Assembly: GCA_010909725.1 (NCBI GenBank)
Contig: JAACMV010000030.1
Coordinates: 124,001-188,000, forward strand
Direction: 5' to 3'
Length of the DNA stretch: 64,000 nt
Source: Picochlorum sp. 'celeri'
Lineage: Eukaryota; Chlorophyta; Trebouxiophyceae
Shown here piece by piece: positions 8,781-20,618 of the stretch. A model generated the notes under the pieces. It ran no database searches, was not told the DNA's origin, and saw nothing but the letters and a program-made list of their open reading frames with translations. Within the stretch, counting starts at the first letter, position 1; every line of letters begins with the position of its first letter. Position numbers and translations under genes: made by a program.

Positions 8781-11329
8781 ATGCCTTTTCGGCACACGTC
8801 CGGGGCAAAGGAGGGTACGACGGTGGATGGGAATTCATCATGGAAGCAAGATTCTGATAAAAATATGAGAGCTCATGTGAGTCAGTCAGCTCTCTCGACG
8901 TCGACTGACTGGAACTACATAGCCGAGGCAACTGCCACGACTGGAGAGGACTTGGTAGAGATACCTCAGTGGAATATTCGAGTGAATGGGCGTGTCTTCT
9001 CGCATTACGTGGGGATTTCAAAGAGAATGTACGATTTGAAATCCGTATCTATTGCTGGATTGCTTTGAGGTTGAATTGAATTTGAAATGTCTTTTGGTTG
9101 CAGTCCTCGGAAGAGTATTTTCTTATTGCCTGTCATTGATCCTGCCAGTCGATTGGCTACATTCTGGGGATATACGAATACTATTACAGATATGACATAT
9201 ACGTCTTTCATCGTTCCTCTGTCGATGGCTTTTAATGACTACTCCAGTGTCAATGCGTGGTCCATCATGGATCTGATCGGAAGTTGTATCTATATAATTG
9301 ATCTGTTGATGCAGTTTCACATAGGATTTATGGTCCGATGGGATATGGAACATGTGACAATCACAGATGGAATTGCAGTTGCCAAAAGGTACATTCTACA
9401 TGGGACATTTGTCATCGATTTTTTGGCATCCCTTCCTATTATATTGCAAGTCATGTTTATGGCTGATTCGGATTTGGATGAGAATCAGAGTGCTGTGAGA
9501 CTGATTCAGCTGGTTCGTTTGCTTCGTTTGCTCAGAGTGGTGAATTTGATCATGGTATGTTCATGTGCACTGCGAGTGTTATTGTCATAGATGCGTCATA
9601 TTCAACTCTACGGAAATCTATGCAGCGTATGGGGCAAGTGACGGAAGGCGGTTCCATGTCATTTTATTTTGCAAGTAAATTCAGCACGCTCAGTCTGTTC
9701 ATCATTAGAATTGTGTTCACTTTGTCTGTACTTGTGAATCTAATGGCATCCCTTTGGTACGCGAGGTTGATTTGTAGCACATTTTCAAAGTTGGACTTGA
9801 ACTCACGTACTGTGATGTTTGTGTAGGTGGTGGATAGCTGTGACTGAAGGATTTGAAAACAGTTGGGTTGAACCTGTTGATCAAGGTGAGATGCTTTTTG
9901 TTTGACTTTTGGTGACGCTATAATATGTTCCTGAGTATTTTTTCGCGCTTACTTTGTGCAGCAAAACCCGAACTGAATCTTGACACCACAAATAATCTTT
10001 ATCGCTGGCTTGTATGTGCCTATTTTGTTCTGTGTACTGTGAGCACCATTGGATATGGTGACATTACGCCTGTGAGCATCGCGGAGATTGGCCTCAATAT
10101 TATATTCATATTGATTGGAGTCGCCTACTTTGGTTATGTGATTTCGTACGTTGTGTTTTTTCTTTTTGGCGGTAGATGTATGGATAGAGAATAATGCCCT
10201 TACACTGTGTGACCGCAGGAGTATTTCCCAGCTGCTGGCCATGTCCAAGTCATCCTCCATTGATGGAGGTCAATTGCTTGAGAAACTTCGTGGTATGGAA
10301 GTCTGGATGAAAAAGAATGGATTTAAGAAGAGAACAAGGGAGGAACTGAGAAGGTTTTACTATACAACATGGTCCCCTGCCCGGGATGAGTCTGACATTG
10401 AGTACTTCGATGAACTTCCATTGTGGTTGCGGAGCAAAGTAATCAAGTCAATGATTGGAAATTCGAGGGCTTTGGAAAATTTCACTGGAATAAAAATGCA
10501 TCCGGAATCAAAGATTGCAAAACAAGTCATCAAGGCTGTGGCAGCATCTGCAGTCCCACTGCATTTCCGCAGTGCAGAGAAGGTGTTCAAAAGGGGAGAG
10601 GAAGCCAACTACGTATATTTACTTGAAGAGGGAGAAGTCGGAGCTATTATTGTAGGTGATAAGATACCGTACAGTATCCGTTCTCCTGGAGTGTTTGGAT
10701 CTGCTGCTGTGTTTTCTAGCAAAATAGAAGCGTGTAGTCAAAGGTCCTTGACAGTGTTCACAATCACATCATGCACGGTGTGGAGGGTAGATGGGCAGGA
10801 TCTCTTTGCAAGGCTTTTATCTAATGCACCTATATCGCTTGTCCACATCTTGGAGAATTTCCTTGATGGTCTTGGAGACTTGAGGGAGTATGTCCTGGAG
10901 AGAAGCCAGGATGATGATGTTATGATTGATGAGGGCCATTTGCGAGATGTATCATCGCAGATTCTTGAAGAAGGAGCAGAATTAAAAGAAGCACTGACAA
11001 ACACAAGTAGGCGTGCCTTTGAAAAGGATATTGCTCGAGGGGAGGTTGAGTTGGGGGATGTTGACCACAGAAGCTTCTATCACATCTTGCATGAGGAGGA
11101 TGCAGGGCATGAAACCGAGCTCCATATTGATGTAGCGAATCTTAATAATGACGAGAATAATGAATCTGATGATGAAGATGTCGAGTCAAGTGGCGGCAAT
11201 GCGTTGAATCGGAAAGCAGCAGTTGTCAAAAACTGGCTCCAGAAGATGCCTCTGGTATCAATGGGCAGGAATGAGTTTTTTGATGACGAATCAGACGACG
11301 ACGTTGGATGTAGGCGATCCATCATGTAA
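8781..11329 (+). CDS. Voltage-gated K+ channel with cyclic-nucleotide-binding domain (EAG/HCN/plant Shaker type)
   Basis: Six exons reconstructed by frame: 8781-9028, 9104-9554, 9626-9756, 9827-9885, 9962-10145, 10219-11329; introns 70-76 bases; 727 residues. The first donor (GTACGA) is the weakest call. Six membrane segments: S4 has arginines every third residue (VRLLRLLRVV), and the pore helix and filter read STIGYGDI, so it is K+ selective. A C-linker and CNBD follow (about residues 465-575). The phosphate-binding cassette is odd: FGSAAVF where FGE is usual, with an Arg retained in QRSLTV, so cyclic-nucleotide binding may be weak or absent. The C-terminal 130 residues are acidic. Likely a plasma-membrane channel. 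There is no obvious ankyrin or KHA domain. Confidence 0.88.
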
Positions 11330-11611
11330 GCATAACTATTGTTGAATGTGAGGTACAGCATATGCTCGTTTCAGGAGAGTAATGCATACTGTTAAATTTG
11401 AATGCATGAAAACTCAGACTGCATGAGCATCCCATGCATCAGAGGGCGTGCCATCGGCCACATGCGATTTCCATCAAATTCACTCACACACCACACATCC
11501 ATCACAACAATTAATAAATATATTATCAATCAAAAATTTTGTTTCTGTAACCAATCAGAGAATTCTTGTTTCGCATATTCACAGCGGTACACTCGTTCGT
11601 CACTGGCCAAC

Positions 11612-13056
11612 ATGCAAAAAGCAGCAGAAAAGAGGTATGACAAGGTTTTGACGTTATTATTCGCCTTGTAATATTTAAATATAAAACTAGATCGTGTCTG
11701 ATCCTGACAAATGAATGTTGTCTGCGTGCAGCAAGAGTCCCGAGGCAGCGGGTGGAGAAGTGGCCGATTTGGTTGAAGAAGGGGCTGAAATAGAGGTATG
11801 AATCGAAAATGATTTTAGTAGCATATCTATACATATTGATGCATGGTGTCTTTGCAGTTTCAACCTATTGACAAGCTTGAAGAACTTGGTATCAACAGAG
11901 GTATGGCAAAGTGTTACAAAGTCGCATCTTCACATGCCAATCATGTTTCTCTGATTGATCTATTTCGTTTTTGAATACAGGTGATATCAAGAAGTGCAAG
12001 GATGCTGGGTATCACACAGCTGAGTCGATGTTAATGAACACGTTCAAGGTATGTCATGCAACCTCATGCACAATCTCATATTGAGAGTGCGTTTCAACTC
12101 GTCGGAAAACAGGGACTCAGTTACTACTTATATATTCGATATAGTGTTTGAGTGAGATCAAAGGATTGAGTGAGGCCAAACTCCTGAAAATCCTTGATGC
12201 CGCAAGGAAAGTCTGTCCATCTGGGCATGGGTTTATGACAGGCAAGGAGTTTGATGTGCAGAGAGAGAGAATGATTGTCCGATTATCAACTGGTTCTACA
12301 TCTGTCGATAAATTGCTTGGAGGAGGGATCGAAAGCAAGTCAATCACAGAGATATTTGGGGAATCCAAAGCTGGGAAGACACAGCTGTGCCACACTATGG
12401 CTGTGACAGCTCAGATCCACGACAAAAGCCCGGGGAAAGTGGCATACATTGATACAGAAGGAACATTCAGGCCTGATCGTATCAAGAAGATCGCATCCAG
12501 ATTCGATGTCGACGGAGACAGCGTTCTCAGCAACATTGTGTATGCCAGGTGCTCGACGTATGAGTCTCAGATGAGTATTCTCGAGCCTCTTGCTGCCATG
12601 ATGGCAGAGGATCAGTTCAGGCTCGTTATTTTGGTACGATATTACATTAACTAGAATGAAATGTACGTATTTTGTATGAATTATTATTTTCTTGTACAGG
12701 ATTCAATCACGGGGTGCTTCAGAACAGATTTTACTGGGAGGGGCGAGCTCAGTGAGCGTCAGCAAAAGCTGAATATCCATCTTGCAAAGCTAAGAAAGCT
12801 ATCTGAAGAGTTCAACGTAGCTGTGCTGCTGACGAATCACGTCATGTCGGATCCATCTGGTGGTGCCATGTTCATCAGCGATCCCAAGAAGCCTGTGGGA
12901 GGCCATGTGATTGCTCATGCATCAACGGTGCGCCTGTCCGTCAGAAAAGGGAAGCAAGAGCAGCGAGTCATTAAAATAATTAAAGCTCCACACCTTGCTG
13001 AGGGTGAGGAGAGTTTTGTCATTCAAGATGGAGGTGTCGGAGACTACAGTGATTGA
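11612..13056 (+). CDS. DMC1: Meiotic recombinase DMC1
   Basis: Six exons: 11612-11634, 11732-11795, 11858-11900, 11981-12048, 12145-12633, 12700-13056; all phases close and give 347 residues, the family size. The short 5' exons encode the N-terminal HhH domain ([25 protein letters not shown]). The RecA core has Walker [10 protein letters not shown] and [17 protein letters not shown]1 is favoured over RAD51 by [19 protein letters not shown] and RKGKQEQRV. It performs strand exchange between homologues in meiosis, so the organism keeps meiotic machinery. The variable Walker A interior (SKAG, usually FRTG or FRCG) is unusual. The stop lies 13 bases from the convergent NAA15 stop. Confidence 0.93.
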
Positions 13057-13069
13057 TGTGGTTACAACA

Positions 13070-15940
13070 CTACATGGTCAATCCTTCCATTTTCGATTCT
13101 AAAGAGGATATATCAATGCAATCTGGTCCCATAAATAAGCGAGAATATGTAAATATGTTTGCGCAAATCTTCTTGTAGGATTCAAGAATTTCTGCACTTG
13201 GGTTGAGGAGATCTGTCATCTCAAGCAGAACTTGTTCACATGTATCGTGGGATATCCCTGTGAAATCTGCCGCCTCGAGATTTTTAATGAAGGCTTGGAG
13301 TGCATCTTCTTTATTTGTGCTATCTAGTAAATAATCAATCTTGACTGCTGAAAATGCAGATTCGAGATTGAATTTGCCAATGTTACTCTTCCATTTCTGG
13401 TGATATGCTGCAACGTCCCGGCCCCCTATGAGTGCCTCAATGCGCTCCTGCACTACATCGTATACTAGCGAATCTTTTTCATCATAGATTCTTTGGAAAT
13501 CTTCCGTCAACACTCTTCTCGCGATATCAACGATGCATTCATGGACCAGTGGAGCAGTTGCAGAAGATAATTTAATTGCCTTATTGATGTGCTTGAGAGC
13601 TAAAAGCGCTCTATTTCTTCTAATATGTACTCTATACGCAAGAATATGGCTTTGTACATCATCCGAAGCTCCCGAGAGAAGGTTTTGGACCATTTTGTTT
13701 GCCTCTCCTAGGGGATCCTGAGTTTTCAGGAGTCGCTCTCCTTTTGGGTCAGGATCAATTCTCCTGCCCTGAGCATCCTTCGTTGCCACTGTCTCAGACT
13801 CCTCTTGTTTCTTCTTTTTTGCGGTAAGTTTTCGAAGCTTTTGCCTTTCTTTCTTTGCATCCTCTACACTCATCGACGCTATCCTCTCTTCCAGCAGTTC
13901 CTCTTCTGATTTCTGAGGATTATCGAAAAGATGCAAATATATTCCAACTGCTCTCTCAACAGCCAACGCGTACGTTTTATTAGAATAAATATTGTCGAGC
14001 ATGCGAAGAGCATCAACATAGGATCTCATCGTCTGTTTCCTTAAGCAGTATGCATGGAAATCGAATTGGTCCTCCACAAAATCCGCAAAGTGTTCATCCA
14101 CCTTTTTGAAACGTTTCAAGGCCTGGCCGTAATCCTTCAGTTTCAGATAACAGTCTCCAGATGAAATTTCATACCATGTCGCTTGCATATCATAAAAGTT
14201 ATTTCCCTGATCTCCTACTTTTGTAAAGAGATGGGACACCTCCTCTGCCTGCTCTGCCTTGCATGCCTTGAACAGTGCCATTGAGGCCTGGCAGTTCAGA
14301 AATCTATCAGCTAAATCCATCCTTCTCGCACGGTCTGCAACCAATGCTGCTCCTTCTGAATCTCCTGCAATGTCCAATATTTTTGACTTTGCAGAATGCG
14401 CCTCGATCAAGTCCGGCTGAAGTTCAATGCATGTATCAATAGCTTTGAACGCTTCCTTGAATCTCCCACACTCGCAATGATGAAAAGCCAAACAAAGATA
14501 TACCCACGCGGATTGCTTGCCCGTGAATTTAGTACACATATCCTGCAAGGTCTTATCAATGATCTCAACCTTGGCTTTGTCAGCATACAATGGCTTCAAC
14601 TCTGAAAACAGTGATGGTATACCCTTTTCCAGATATGGCTCTACAAAGACTCGAAGCGCAGTCTCGAACTTTTGACCAGATAAAAAGTCCAACGGAAGCC
14701 TTTTGCAAGCAGTGCTATTGCTACAGGCGTGCCGCAGATCCTCTGTGTAACACTTTTCTAAGGCCTCTTCCCCCATCTCTCCCTGATCTTTAAACACTGC
14801 TGCAATGTATTTACGATGATATTCATAATTCTCCATATTTATCTTCAGCAGCTTTCTATATACCGCTGCTGCTTCTGGATACCGATTCAAAGAAGATAAT
14901 AATTCTGCTCTTATTTCCATTGCTGAGATGACGTCTTTGATTTGCCGTGCCTCTTCTGCTTTGTCCAAAGCTTGCAATGCCTCTTCAAACTTTCCACCTT
15001 CCTTCAGAATACTCACTTTATAAAGCAAAATCTCACTATGCTCATACTGCTCCATATTTATCATAATTTGATCCATAGTTGCCTCATATTGCTCCAATAT
15101 AACAGCAGCAACATCATAATTGCCTTGCAAATGATGCGCCAATGCCAAAGACACCCAACTCTGCCTCACCGTCGGCTTCAATTCGAGCAACCGCTGGCGT
15201 GTCTCCAAGAACCCTCCGATATCCCTCATCTGTATCTGCAACTGGGCTAAATCCCTCAGAACAGTGACATTATCCTTCTCCATCCGTAGCGCATTCTTAT
15301 AGCACTTTATTGCCTCATCATAATTTCTATCTGATCGGTACAGCAGCCTGCAAGTCGCATTTGAAATACATTCATACAGTACCATCTACTCAACTGTGCA
15401 AAGCATGTGCCAGGCATCCCAAGAGAATATCTCCAAAAACATGTGTGTGTACCCAAACAAACAGCACAAATCGGAAGACACAGAGGAACAGCAACGTACC
15501 CGTAGACATGCCAACACACTTGACTCCTCAGATTGTTCTTCACCCCTTCTTTCACCAGTGTATAAGCCTCCTCCTTCCTGTTCAAACAGTTACACAGCAG
15601 CCCTTTCATAGCAAGCGTCTCCCCATTCGTTGGGCATTTCTTCAGAATGGCATCCGCTGTTTTCAGCCCTTTTTTGTACAGTTTAGACTGCATAATAATT
15701 CTCATGTATCAGATTGCACCCACATTGGCCAATAGACGGCGAGACATCCCAGACCACTTGGGTGCAGTGCATCCACCCAAGTTTTCCGATATCACGGCTT
15801 TGCTCGCAGATAGATCCCTTTATGAGTACATATATGTATACATACAGCCATCATACCTCATATTGCTTGACTAGCTGCCGAAAGAGCGCCTGTTCTTTTG
15901 TAGGCAATTCCTGCCCGTCACTCGTCGCTTTTGGCGGCAT
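13070..15940 (-). CDS. NAA15: NatA auxiliary subunit NAA15 (TPR scaffold)
   Basis: Three exons: 15857-15940, 15500-15687, 13070-15347; introns of 169 and 152 bases, longer than the local norm; 849 residues, close to human NAA15 (about 866). The N terminus has the family pattern LPTKEQALFRQLVKQYE. TPR repeats run through most of the chain (for example CWHVYGLLYRSDRNYDEAI and RDLAQLQIQMRD). A Lys-rich segment KLRKLTAKKKKQEE lies near residues 585-605. NAA15 anchors the catalytic NAA10 to ribosomes for N-terminal acetylation of nascent proteins in the cytosol. A TGTAA on the reverse strand (13062-13066) sits a few bases after the stop. Confidence 0.93.
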
Positions 15941-16175
15941 GATGTCACCCCTTTGAACACGATACACTGCAATTTATATATATTTGTATTAAATACAGTC
16001 ACGATCGCAGGTGATTATGCAAATCAGAGGTCCTGATGGTCTGATTCCGCAGTATTTGCAATCACATCGATCTTCCCTTGCAAGCTCAAGCTTGTGCAAG
16101 TCCAATTAGTTGGATAGTGCCTCGAGGCTTGGTTGAATGACATAAGAAGGGCACGGTATTACACAATATTGAATC

Positions 16176-17665
16176 TTATTCGTCCTCCTTGAGTTCCAAT
16201 GCATGAATGAATACGCCATTCTTTGCTGCAGGATCTCTCAACCATCTGCCCATCCGTGGCTCTTGGCCGATGCCTGCAACGACAAATCTGGCACTGGATG
16301 CAATGGCGAGAGAGTTTACAAATCCACGGACAGGTACGGCACCTATATTCTCTAGTGCCCTTCGGCCACCATCTCCTTTGCCTCCGTCCCATACTTTCCA
16401 GAATTGTATGACACCATCCCCAGCACCAGAGGCAATGAGGTCAGACCCGGGACAGACAGCCACAGATCCAACCCAGCTACAGGCATCACCCCCAATGCTA
16501 CCAGCACCGACATGGTCGGTGCTATCATCCGGTATTCTATCTGCCACATGCGCATTTCTGCATGTATAGGTTGGTTTCTTCTTGGCAGAGTTCCATAATT
16601 GGACAGATCCTTGTCCATCTCCTGTCACCCATTCGCTTGATGTGATGTATGCACACGATTCAATATTGACCCAGTTACCTCGGAACACAAGCTGCGATTC
16701 CTCGGGAATTTTCCATACTCGACACGTTCTATCAGCACCACACGTCAGTGCTCTATCTCCCTGAAGGGAATCCAGACCCAAAATGGGACTCTGATGCCCA
16801 AACAGCGTGTCAACATACGTCATATCCTCCAATGACCATATATACAGAGACCGATCCAAGGAACCACTGAATAACTGGTGTGTTCCCTGCCGAAAGGACA
16901 AGGCAGAGACGGCATCCTTGTGCCCAGGAAATGATCGAATCAGCTGCCTAGACCGAGCATCCCATATATGAACCTTTCTATCACCTCCACCGACTGCCAA
17001 ATACTTTCCATCACTCGACACAGCAGCTGCTAACAACGATGTCCTACTCCCCTGCCGGGCCGCAGGTGTCATCCATGGAGCTCCACCACTAGTCACCCCA
17101 TCCCCAGGAGAGGGGCTGCTGTGAGAAAACATCTGCCTCTTCCCACTCTCTACATCCAACTCCATAATTGATCCATCCTTGGAGACAGAGAATACCTTTG
17201 CATCGTCCCGTGTCAACGCAATAGCTGTCACAGGCAATCGATGCCCTCTATACAGCTTCCCACCATCCTCCCGTCTATCATATGCTGCCACCACAGGCAC
17301 CTCTGGCAACACCACTCTATCCGCAATAACCCGTCGCAGATACCCCATGGATTCCAGCGCATCCTGACGGAGAATTTCAGCCACACCCCCTTCGTCATGC
17401 TCCTCATTCAGCTGCTCAATATGACTCAAATATTGCTTCGCTGCACCATGAAGTTCAGGTATCAGCCCCTTTCCTATACTTGAATTGTTTATATACACCA
17501 ATGTAACGCACCTAGACGCAACCGTTTTTCCTCAGCAGTCTCTACATCCTCCTCGCTTTCCTCTTCACTCTCACGTTCCTCCTCGCTATTCCCCATCATC
17601 AGCACATCCTCATCATCATCCTCTTCAAAGAATTCATCTCTTTTCTGTCTCTTTCGCTGCACCAT
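16176..17665 (-). CDS. RRP9: U3 snoRNP WD-repeat protein RRP9 (U3-55K)
   Basis: Two exons, 17512-17665 and 16176-17440, joined by a 71-base intron in phase 1; 472 residues, matching human U3-55K (475). Exon 1 gives a basic start (MVQRKRQKRDEFF) and an acidic stretch, then EEKRLRLAKQYLSHIEQ across the junction, a family hallmark. Exon 2 carries about seven WD40 repeats (GHRLPVTAIAL, VHIWDARSRQLIRSFPGHK, LFSGSLDRSLYIWSLED). RRP9 binds the U3 snoRNA in the small-subunit processome in the nucleolus. It has two partners elsewhere in this window, NOP56 and NOP14. Confidence 0.92.
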
Positions 17666-18352
17666 GATTGCTCTTTGTTTGTTTTTTGAGGAAACTCTAC
17701 TGTTTTAAAATGAAAAAGATGGCATGCTGCTCAGAAGCATGCTGCGTGCTTTTCAAGATTGGATGCCTGCCTTACTCGTATCCAGAGTATTTATATTTTT
17801 TAAAAATGAGACCAATTCTCTCTCTTCATACCACAACAAACATAAAGAACAGAAGGAGGAGGAGAATGGCACATGTTTATTATTATAAACTTCTTAATTA
17901 GTGTCCTCTTCCTGACGTCGAATCGGGTCTTCCCCGATTCTTTCATCATGATGCAAGGTGATGACGTCTGTCGTCTGCAGACGACAGACTCAGTGTCAAT
18001 GCATTGACAATATGGTGGAAGGCGCCACGTGCGTGGCGTCTGGGACCTTCTGACTCGTCTGACGACTGTCGGTCTGACTGACGACCGTCATGATGTCGGC
18101 ATGCGACGACACGTCGCTTGATATACATTGATTGGCGGCACATTGCCTGTATAATATATTAAAACTTCAAAAATATAAACTTTATCGCATATACATCAGT
18201 CTCAGAGAGAACTGTGGCGGTATTCAGAGATTCGGAGAGACATACCCAAAAGTTGACCGACACGAAACACGGCGCTACAACGTTGACGCGGTTGTAAAGA
18301 GAGCTCATTTTCATTGAACATACAGTTACACACATACATCGAGAGTTAAAAC
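17666..18352. promoter_or_regulatory. Palindrome-dense intergenic region between RRP9 and the DPBB gene
   Basis: A 687-base divergent gap. The RRP9-proximal part is AT-rich with a repeated GCATGCTGC near 17722-17748. From 17919 to 18115 it holds a run of inverted repeats, annotated separately. GACGTC (bZIP/CRE-like core) occurs at 17914-17919 and 17964-17969, and CACGTG (G-box) at 18026-18031. The last 200 bases before the DPBB start are AT-rich with TATA-like sequence near 18150. No coding exon is supported. Confidence 0.55.
17919..18115. repeat. Cluster of perfect and near-perfect palindromes
   Basis: Seen directly: GAATCGGG/CCCGATTC with a 5-base loop (17920-17940); CATCATGATG (17945-17954); a perfect 24-base palindrome at 17966-17989 centred on CTGCAG; a perfect 16-base palindrome TGTCAATGCATTGACA (17994-18009); CGCCAC/GTGGCG with a 4-base loop (18023-18038); CGGTC/GACCG (about 18070-18087); GCGAC/GTCGC with a 5-base loop (about 18104-18118). 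A 24-base palindrome is not expected by chance in 64 kb. Function unknown: a transcription-factor array, cruciform, small RNA source or decayed mobile-element end are all possible. Confidence 0.75.
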
Positions 18353-18802
18353 ATGTTTGCTATTCGTTTTCTTGCGGCATTGATGTGCCTCATCTCCTGG
18401 GTTTCCATGGCAGCTGCTGCCAACAGAGGCTATGGAACAGCCTACAGCAAGCCATACCGTATCGATGCCACTGGAAAGAACGCTTGTCAATTCAATGCGA
18501 AAAAGCTTGCAAAGAGGTGGCAGGTCTACTACGCCGCGCTGAACGAGGCTGACTGGAAGAAGGCTGGGGTCAAACGTGGCAAGAGCAAGGCATGCGGGCG
18601 CTGCCTCAAGGTGAAGGGCCTGCAGCGAAGGAGAGGGCACAGGCAAAAGAATGTGATTGTCAAGATTGTCGATTTGTGTCCAAAATGGGCTTGCAAGAAG
18701 GGCAATGTTGATTTCTCCACCAAGGCTCTCAAGGACATTACTGGATACTCATGGGACAAGAAGAAGATTCAGTGGTCCTTCACCCGCTGCCCAAAGAAAT
18801 AA
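18353..18802 (+). CDS. Secreted basic double-psi beta-barrel (expansin/barwin-like) protein
   Basis: 149 residues from ATG 18353. Residues 1-22 are a signal peptide ending SMAAA. The rest resembles a single DPBB domain as in barwin, plant natriuretic peptide-like and expansin domain 1: GYGTAYS at the start, CGRCLKVKG in the middle, VIVKIVDLCP, NVDFSTKAL (the position of the HFDLS motif) and the end VQWSF-like IQWSFTRC. Six cysteines after the signal peptide fit three disulphides. The protein is strongly basic. It lacks expansin domain 2, so it is not a full expansin. Likely an extracellular wall-binding or defence protein; enzymatic activity cannot be claimed. It follows the palindrome cluster, which may regulate it. 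Confidence 0.8.
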   Translation: MFAIRFLAALMCLISWVSMAAAANRGYGTAYSKPYRIDATGKNACQFNAKKLAKRWQVYYAALNEADWKKAGVKRGKSKACGRCLKVKGLQRRRGHRQKNVIVKIVDLCPKWACKKGNVDFSTKALKDITGYSWDKKKIQWSFTRCPKK

Positions 18803-19238
18803 ATACGGCAGTATCATGCACTACTGTTTTTTCGTTACGGAGTCTCTTCATGCAGCGAGAGACGCAATTGCTATATATATACCACAAGATGTACTACTAT
18901 ACCTCTGCTACGGATCAGTGACAAATTTTATTGAATAAATGGATGCACAGAGGGCACATACTATATAATGGACATTCTCATGATACGAGAGAGGAGCATG
19001 TTCAGACATAAATGTCATTGATTGCAGTGACACAAAGAAAGAAGAAACAGCAAGACCAAGCAGGGACTTTTTTCTCATTTCATCACAAGCTCAAGAAGAA
19101 GCACCAATTTCATTCATTCCCATCAAGGATTCTTTCATGACAATGATCTTTTTTCCTGATTTCATGACTCAACCTATTCTACTTTGTAACCAAAACCCAT
19201 ATCTATATAGCTGAATAGCAGATCTTGTTGTTGTCTCG
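18803..19238. other. Intergenic gap downstream of the DPBB gene
   Basis: 436 bases holding the DPBB 3' region and the promoter of the oxidoreductase gene. TATATAG at 19204-19210 lies 29 bases before the next ATG, and a TGTAA lies at 19185-19189. Nothing else is recognisable. Confidence 0.4.
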
Positions 19239-20618
19239 ATGCTGATGGGTCAGAGACCACGCAGCGTGGTACACGACAGCTGTTGTCGCTGGGTCACCAG
19301 GACAACAACACGCTCTCCTCGTTGTCATGGTGTCCACCAATATTCAAAAACTGATAATGGAGATGTTATTGTCATAGGTGCGGGTGTGGTTGGCCTTTTC
19401 ATCGCCTCTCGCGTGCTTCAACGTGGGTATACAGTAGTGCTTTTGGAATCTGCTCAGGGCTTGTGCGGTGGGGCCACGGGTGCAGGGCAGGGGTACATAT
19501 GGCAGAGTCACAGAGATCCTTTGGCAGTGGGTGCTTGGAAGATGGCTGAGCAGAGTAAACAGGAGTGGAAAGAACTCTTGTCTTCTCATGTGCAGGAAGA
19601 AGAAGACCTGTATGATGAGAATGGGAGTCTGCTGTTGGCCACTACAGAGCAGGAATCCGTTGCTTTAAAGAAAAGGGTTGAATCTCTACACAAGCATGGT
19701 GGTTTGCATGCCGAGTATCTGTCATCGTATGATGATATTGTGTGTGTAGAACCATCTCTGAGGGATTCCAGGATAGAGCTGTATGCTGGCGTTGTGACGC
19801 CATCTGATGCCCAGATAGATGGTAGAAGGGCTGTAGATGTACTGTTTACGTCATGCGTAGCGCATGGTGGGGAGAGATTTGTGTCTCGATTTGGGCATGC
19901 TGTGGAGTCATTGATACTCAGAGATGATGGTCGAGAGGGACAATGTGCACATGGTGTCGTCCTGGATAATGGGCATACCATCTATGCGGACCGTATCGTA
20001 GTGGCTGCTGGTGCTTGGAGTGGTCAGATGCTATCGACCTGGCTAGGTGAGCAAGGCGATGCATGGAAGGAGCGGATTGTCCCCAGGCGGGGACATTTGC
20101 TTGTGTGTACAATCCCACGCACTGATACTACAAGGCATCTTCGGCACGGTATCATGGAAGCCAAATACACACATCATTATTCAAAGAAAGGAGCAGCTGA
20201 TGAGTACGATGTCACATTCACAGCCACAGAAAATGCTCTTGATGGTAGCCTGTTGATTGGCAGTAGCAGAGAGCTGCTCAGCAGCACCATGAAGGATTCG
20301 TGGGTCCAGGATGCACAGCCGCATGTCGTACGAGACATTCTAGATAGAGCAAGGGACTTCTTGCCCCAATTACTGGATGAAAATATGATGGCCATCCGTG
20401 ATGTCCGCGTGGGTCTGAGGCCATTTGCCACACACCACCATGCAGGGCCCTACATTGGTCCCGTAAAAGGCATTGGTGGCCTGTTCGTGTCTTCAGGACA
20501 CGAGGGCTCTGGGCTCACACTCGCCCCAGCGTCTGCAGATGTTCTCATGCACCATCTATTCCACGATGTGTCCATGGATGCTGACATTGAAGCGTATACA
20601 CAAACCGTGTACACATGA
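19239..20618 (+). CDS. FAD-dependent oxidoreductase of the DAO family, probably organellar
   Basis: 459 residues, one exon. Residues 1-40 are Arg/Ser/His-rich without acids near the start, like a transit peptide. The Rossmann FAD motif VIVIGAGVVGLFIASRVL is at about 43-60, with an acidic strand end (VVLLES). GATGAGQGYIWQSHRDPL and the late GLRPFATHHHAGPYIGPV plus SSGHEGSGLTLAPASA are typical of the glycine/sarcosine/D-amino-acid oxidase family and of its plant members. The substrate cannot be told from sequence. A 7-base inverted repeat (CCCCCAT 20625-20631, ATGGGGG 20647-20653) follows the stop directly, and TGTAA lies at 20745-20749. Confidence 0.82.
   Translation: MLMGQRPRSVVHDSCCRWVTRTTTRSPRCHGVHQYSKTDNGDVIVIGAGVVGLFIASRVLQRGYTVVLLESAQGLCGGATGAGQGYIWQSHRDPLAVGAWKMAEQSKQEWKELLSSHVQEEEDLYDENGSLLLATTEQESVALKKRVESLHKHGGLHAEYLSSYDDIVCVEPSLRDSRIELYAGVVTPSDAQIDGRRAVDVLFTSCVAHGGERFVSRFGHAVESLILRDDGREGQCAHGVVLDNGHTIYADRIVVAAGAWSGQMLSTWLGEQGDAWKERIVPRRGHLLVCTIPRTDTTRHLRHGIMEAKYTHHYSKKGAADEYDVTFTATENALDGSLLIGSSRELLSSTMKDSWVQDAQPHVVRDILDRARDFLPQLLDENMMAIRDVRVGLRPFATHHHAGPYIGPVKGIGGLFVSSGHEGSGLTLAPASADVLMHHLFHDVSMDADIEAYTQTVYT

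Noticed and set aside
9555..9590. A 36-base intron in the K+ channel gene
   Set aside because: GT at 9555 and AG at 9590 exist, but joining them gives an early stop; the acceptor at 9625 keeps the frame and matches the usual intron size.
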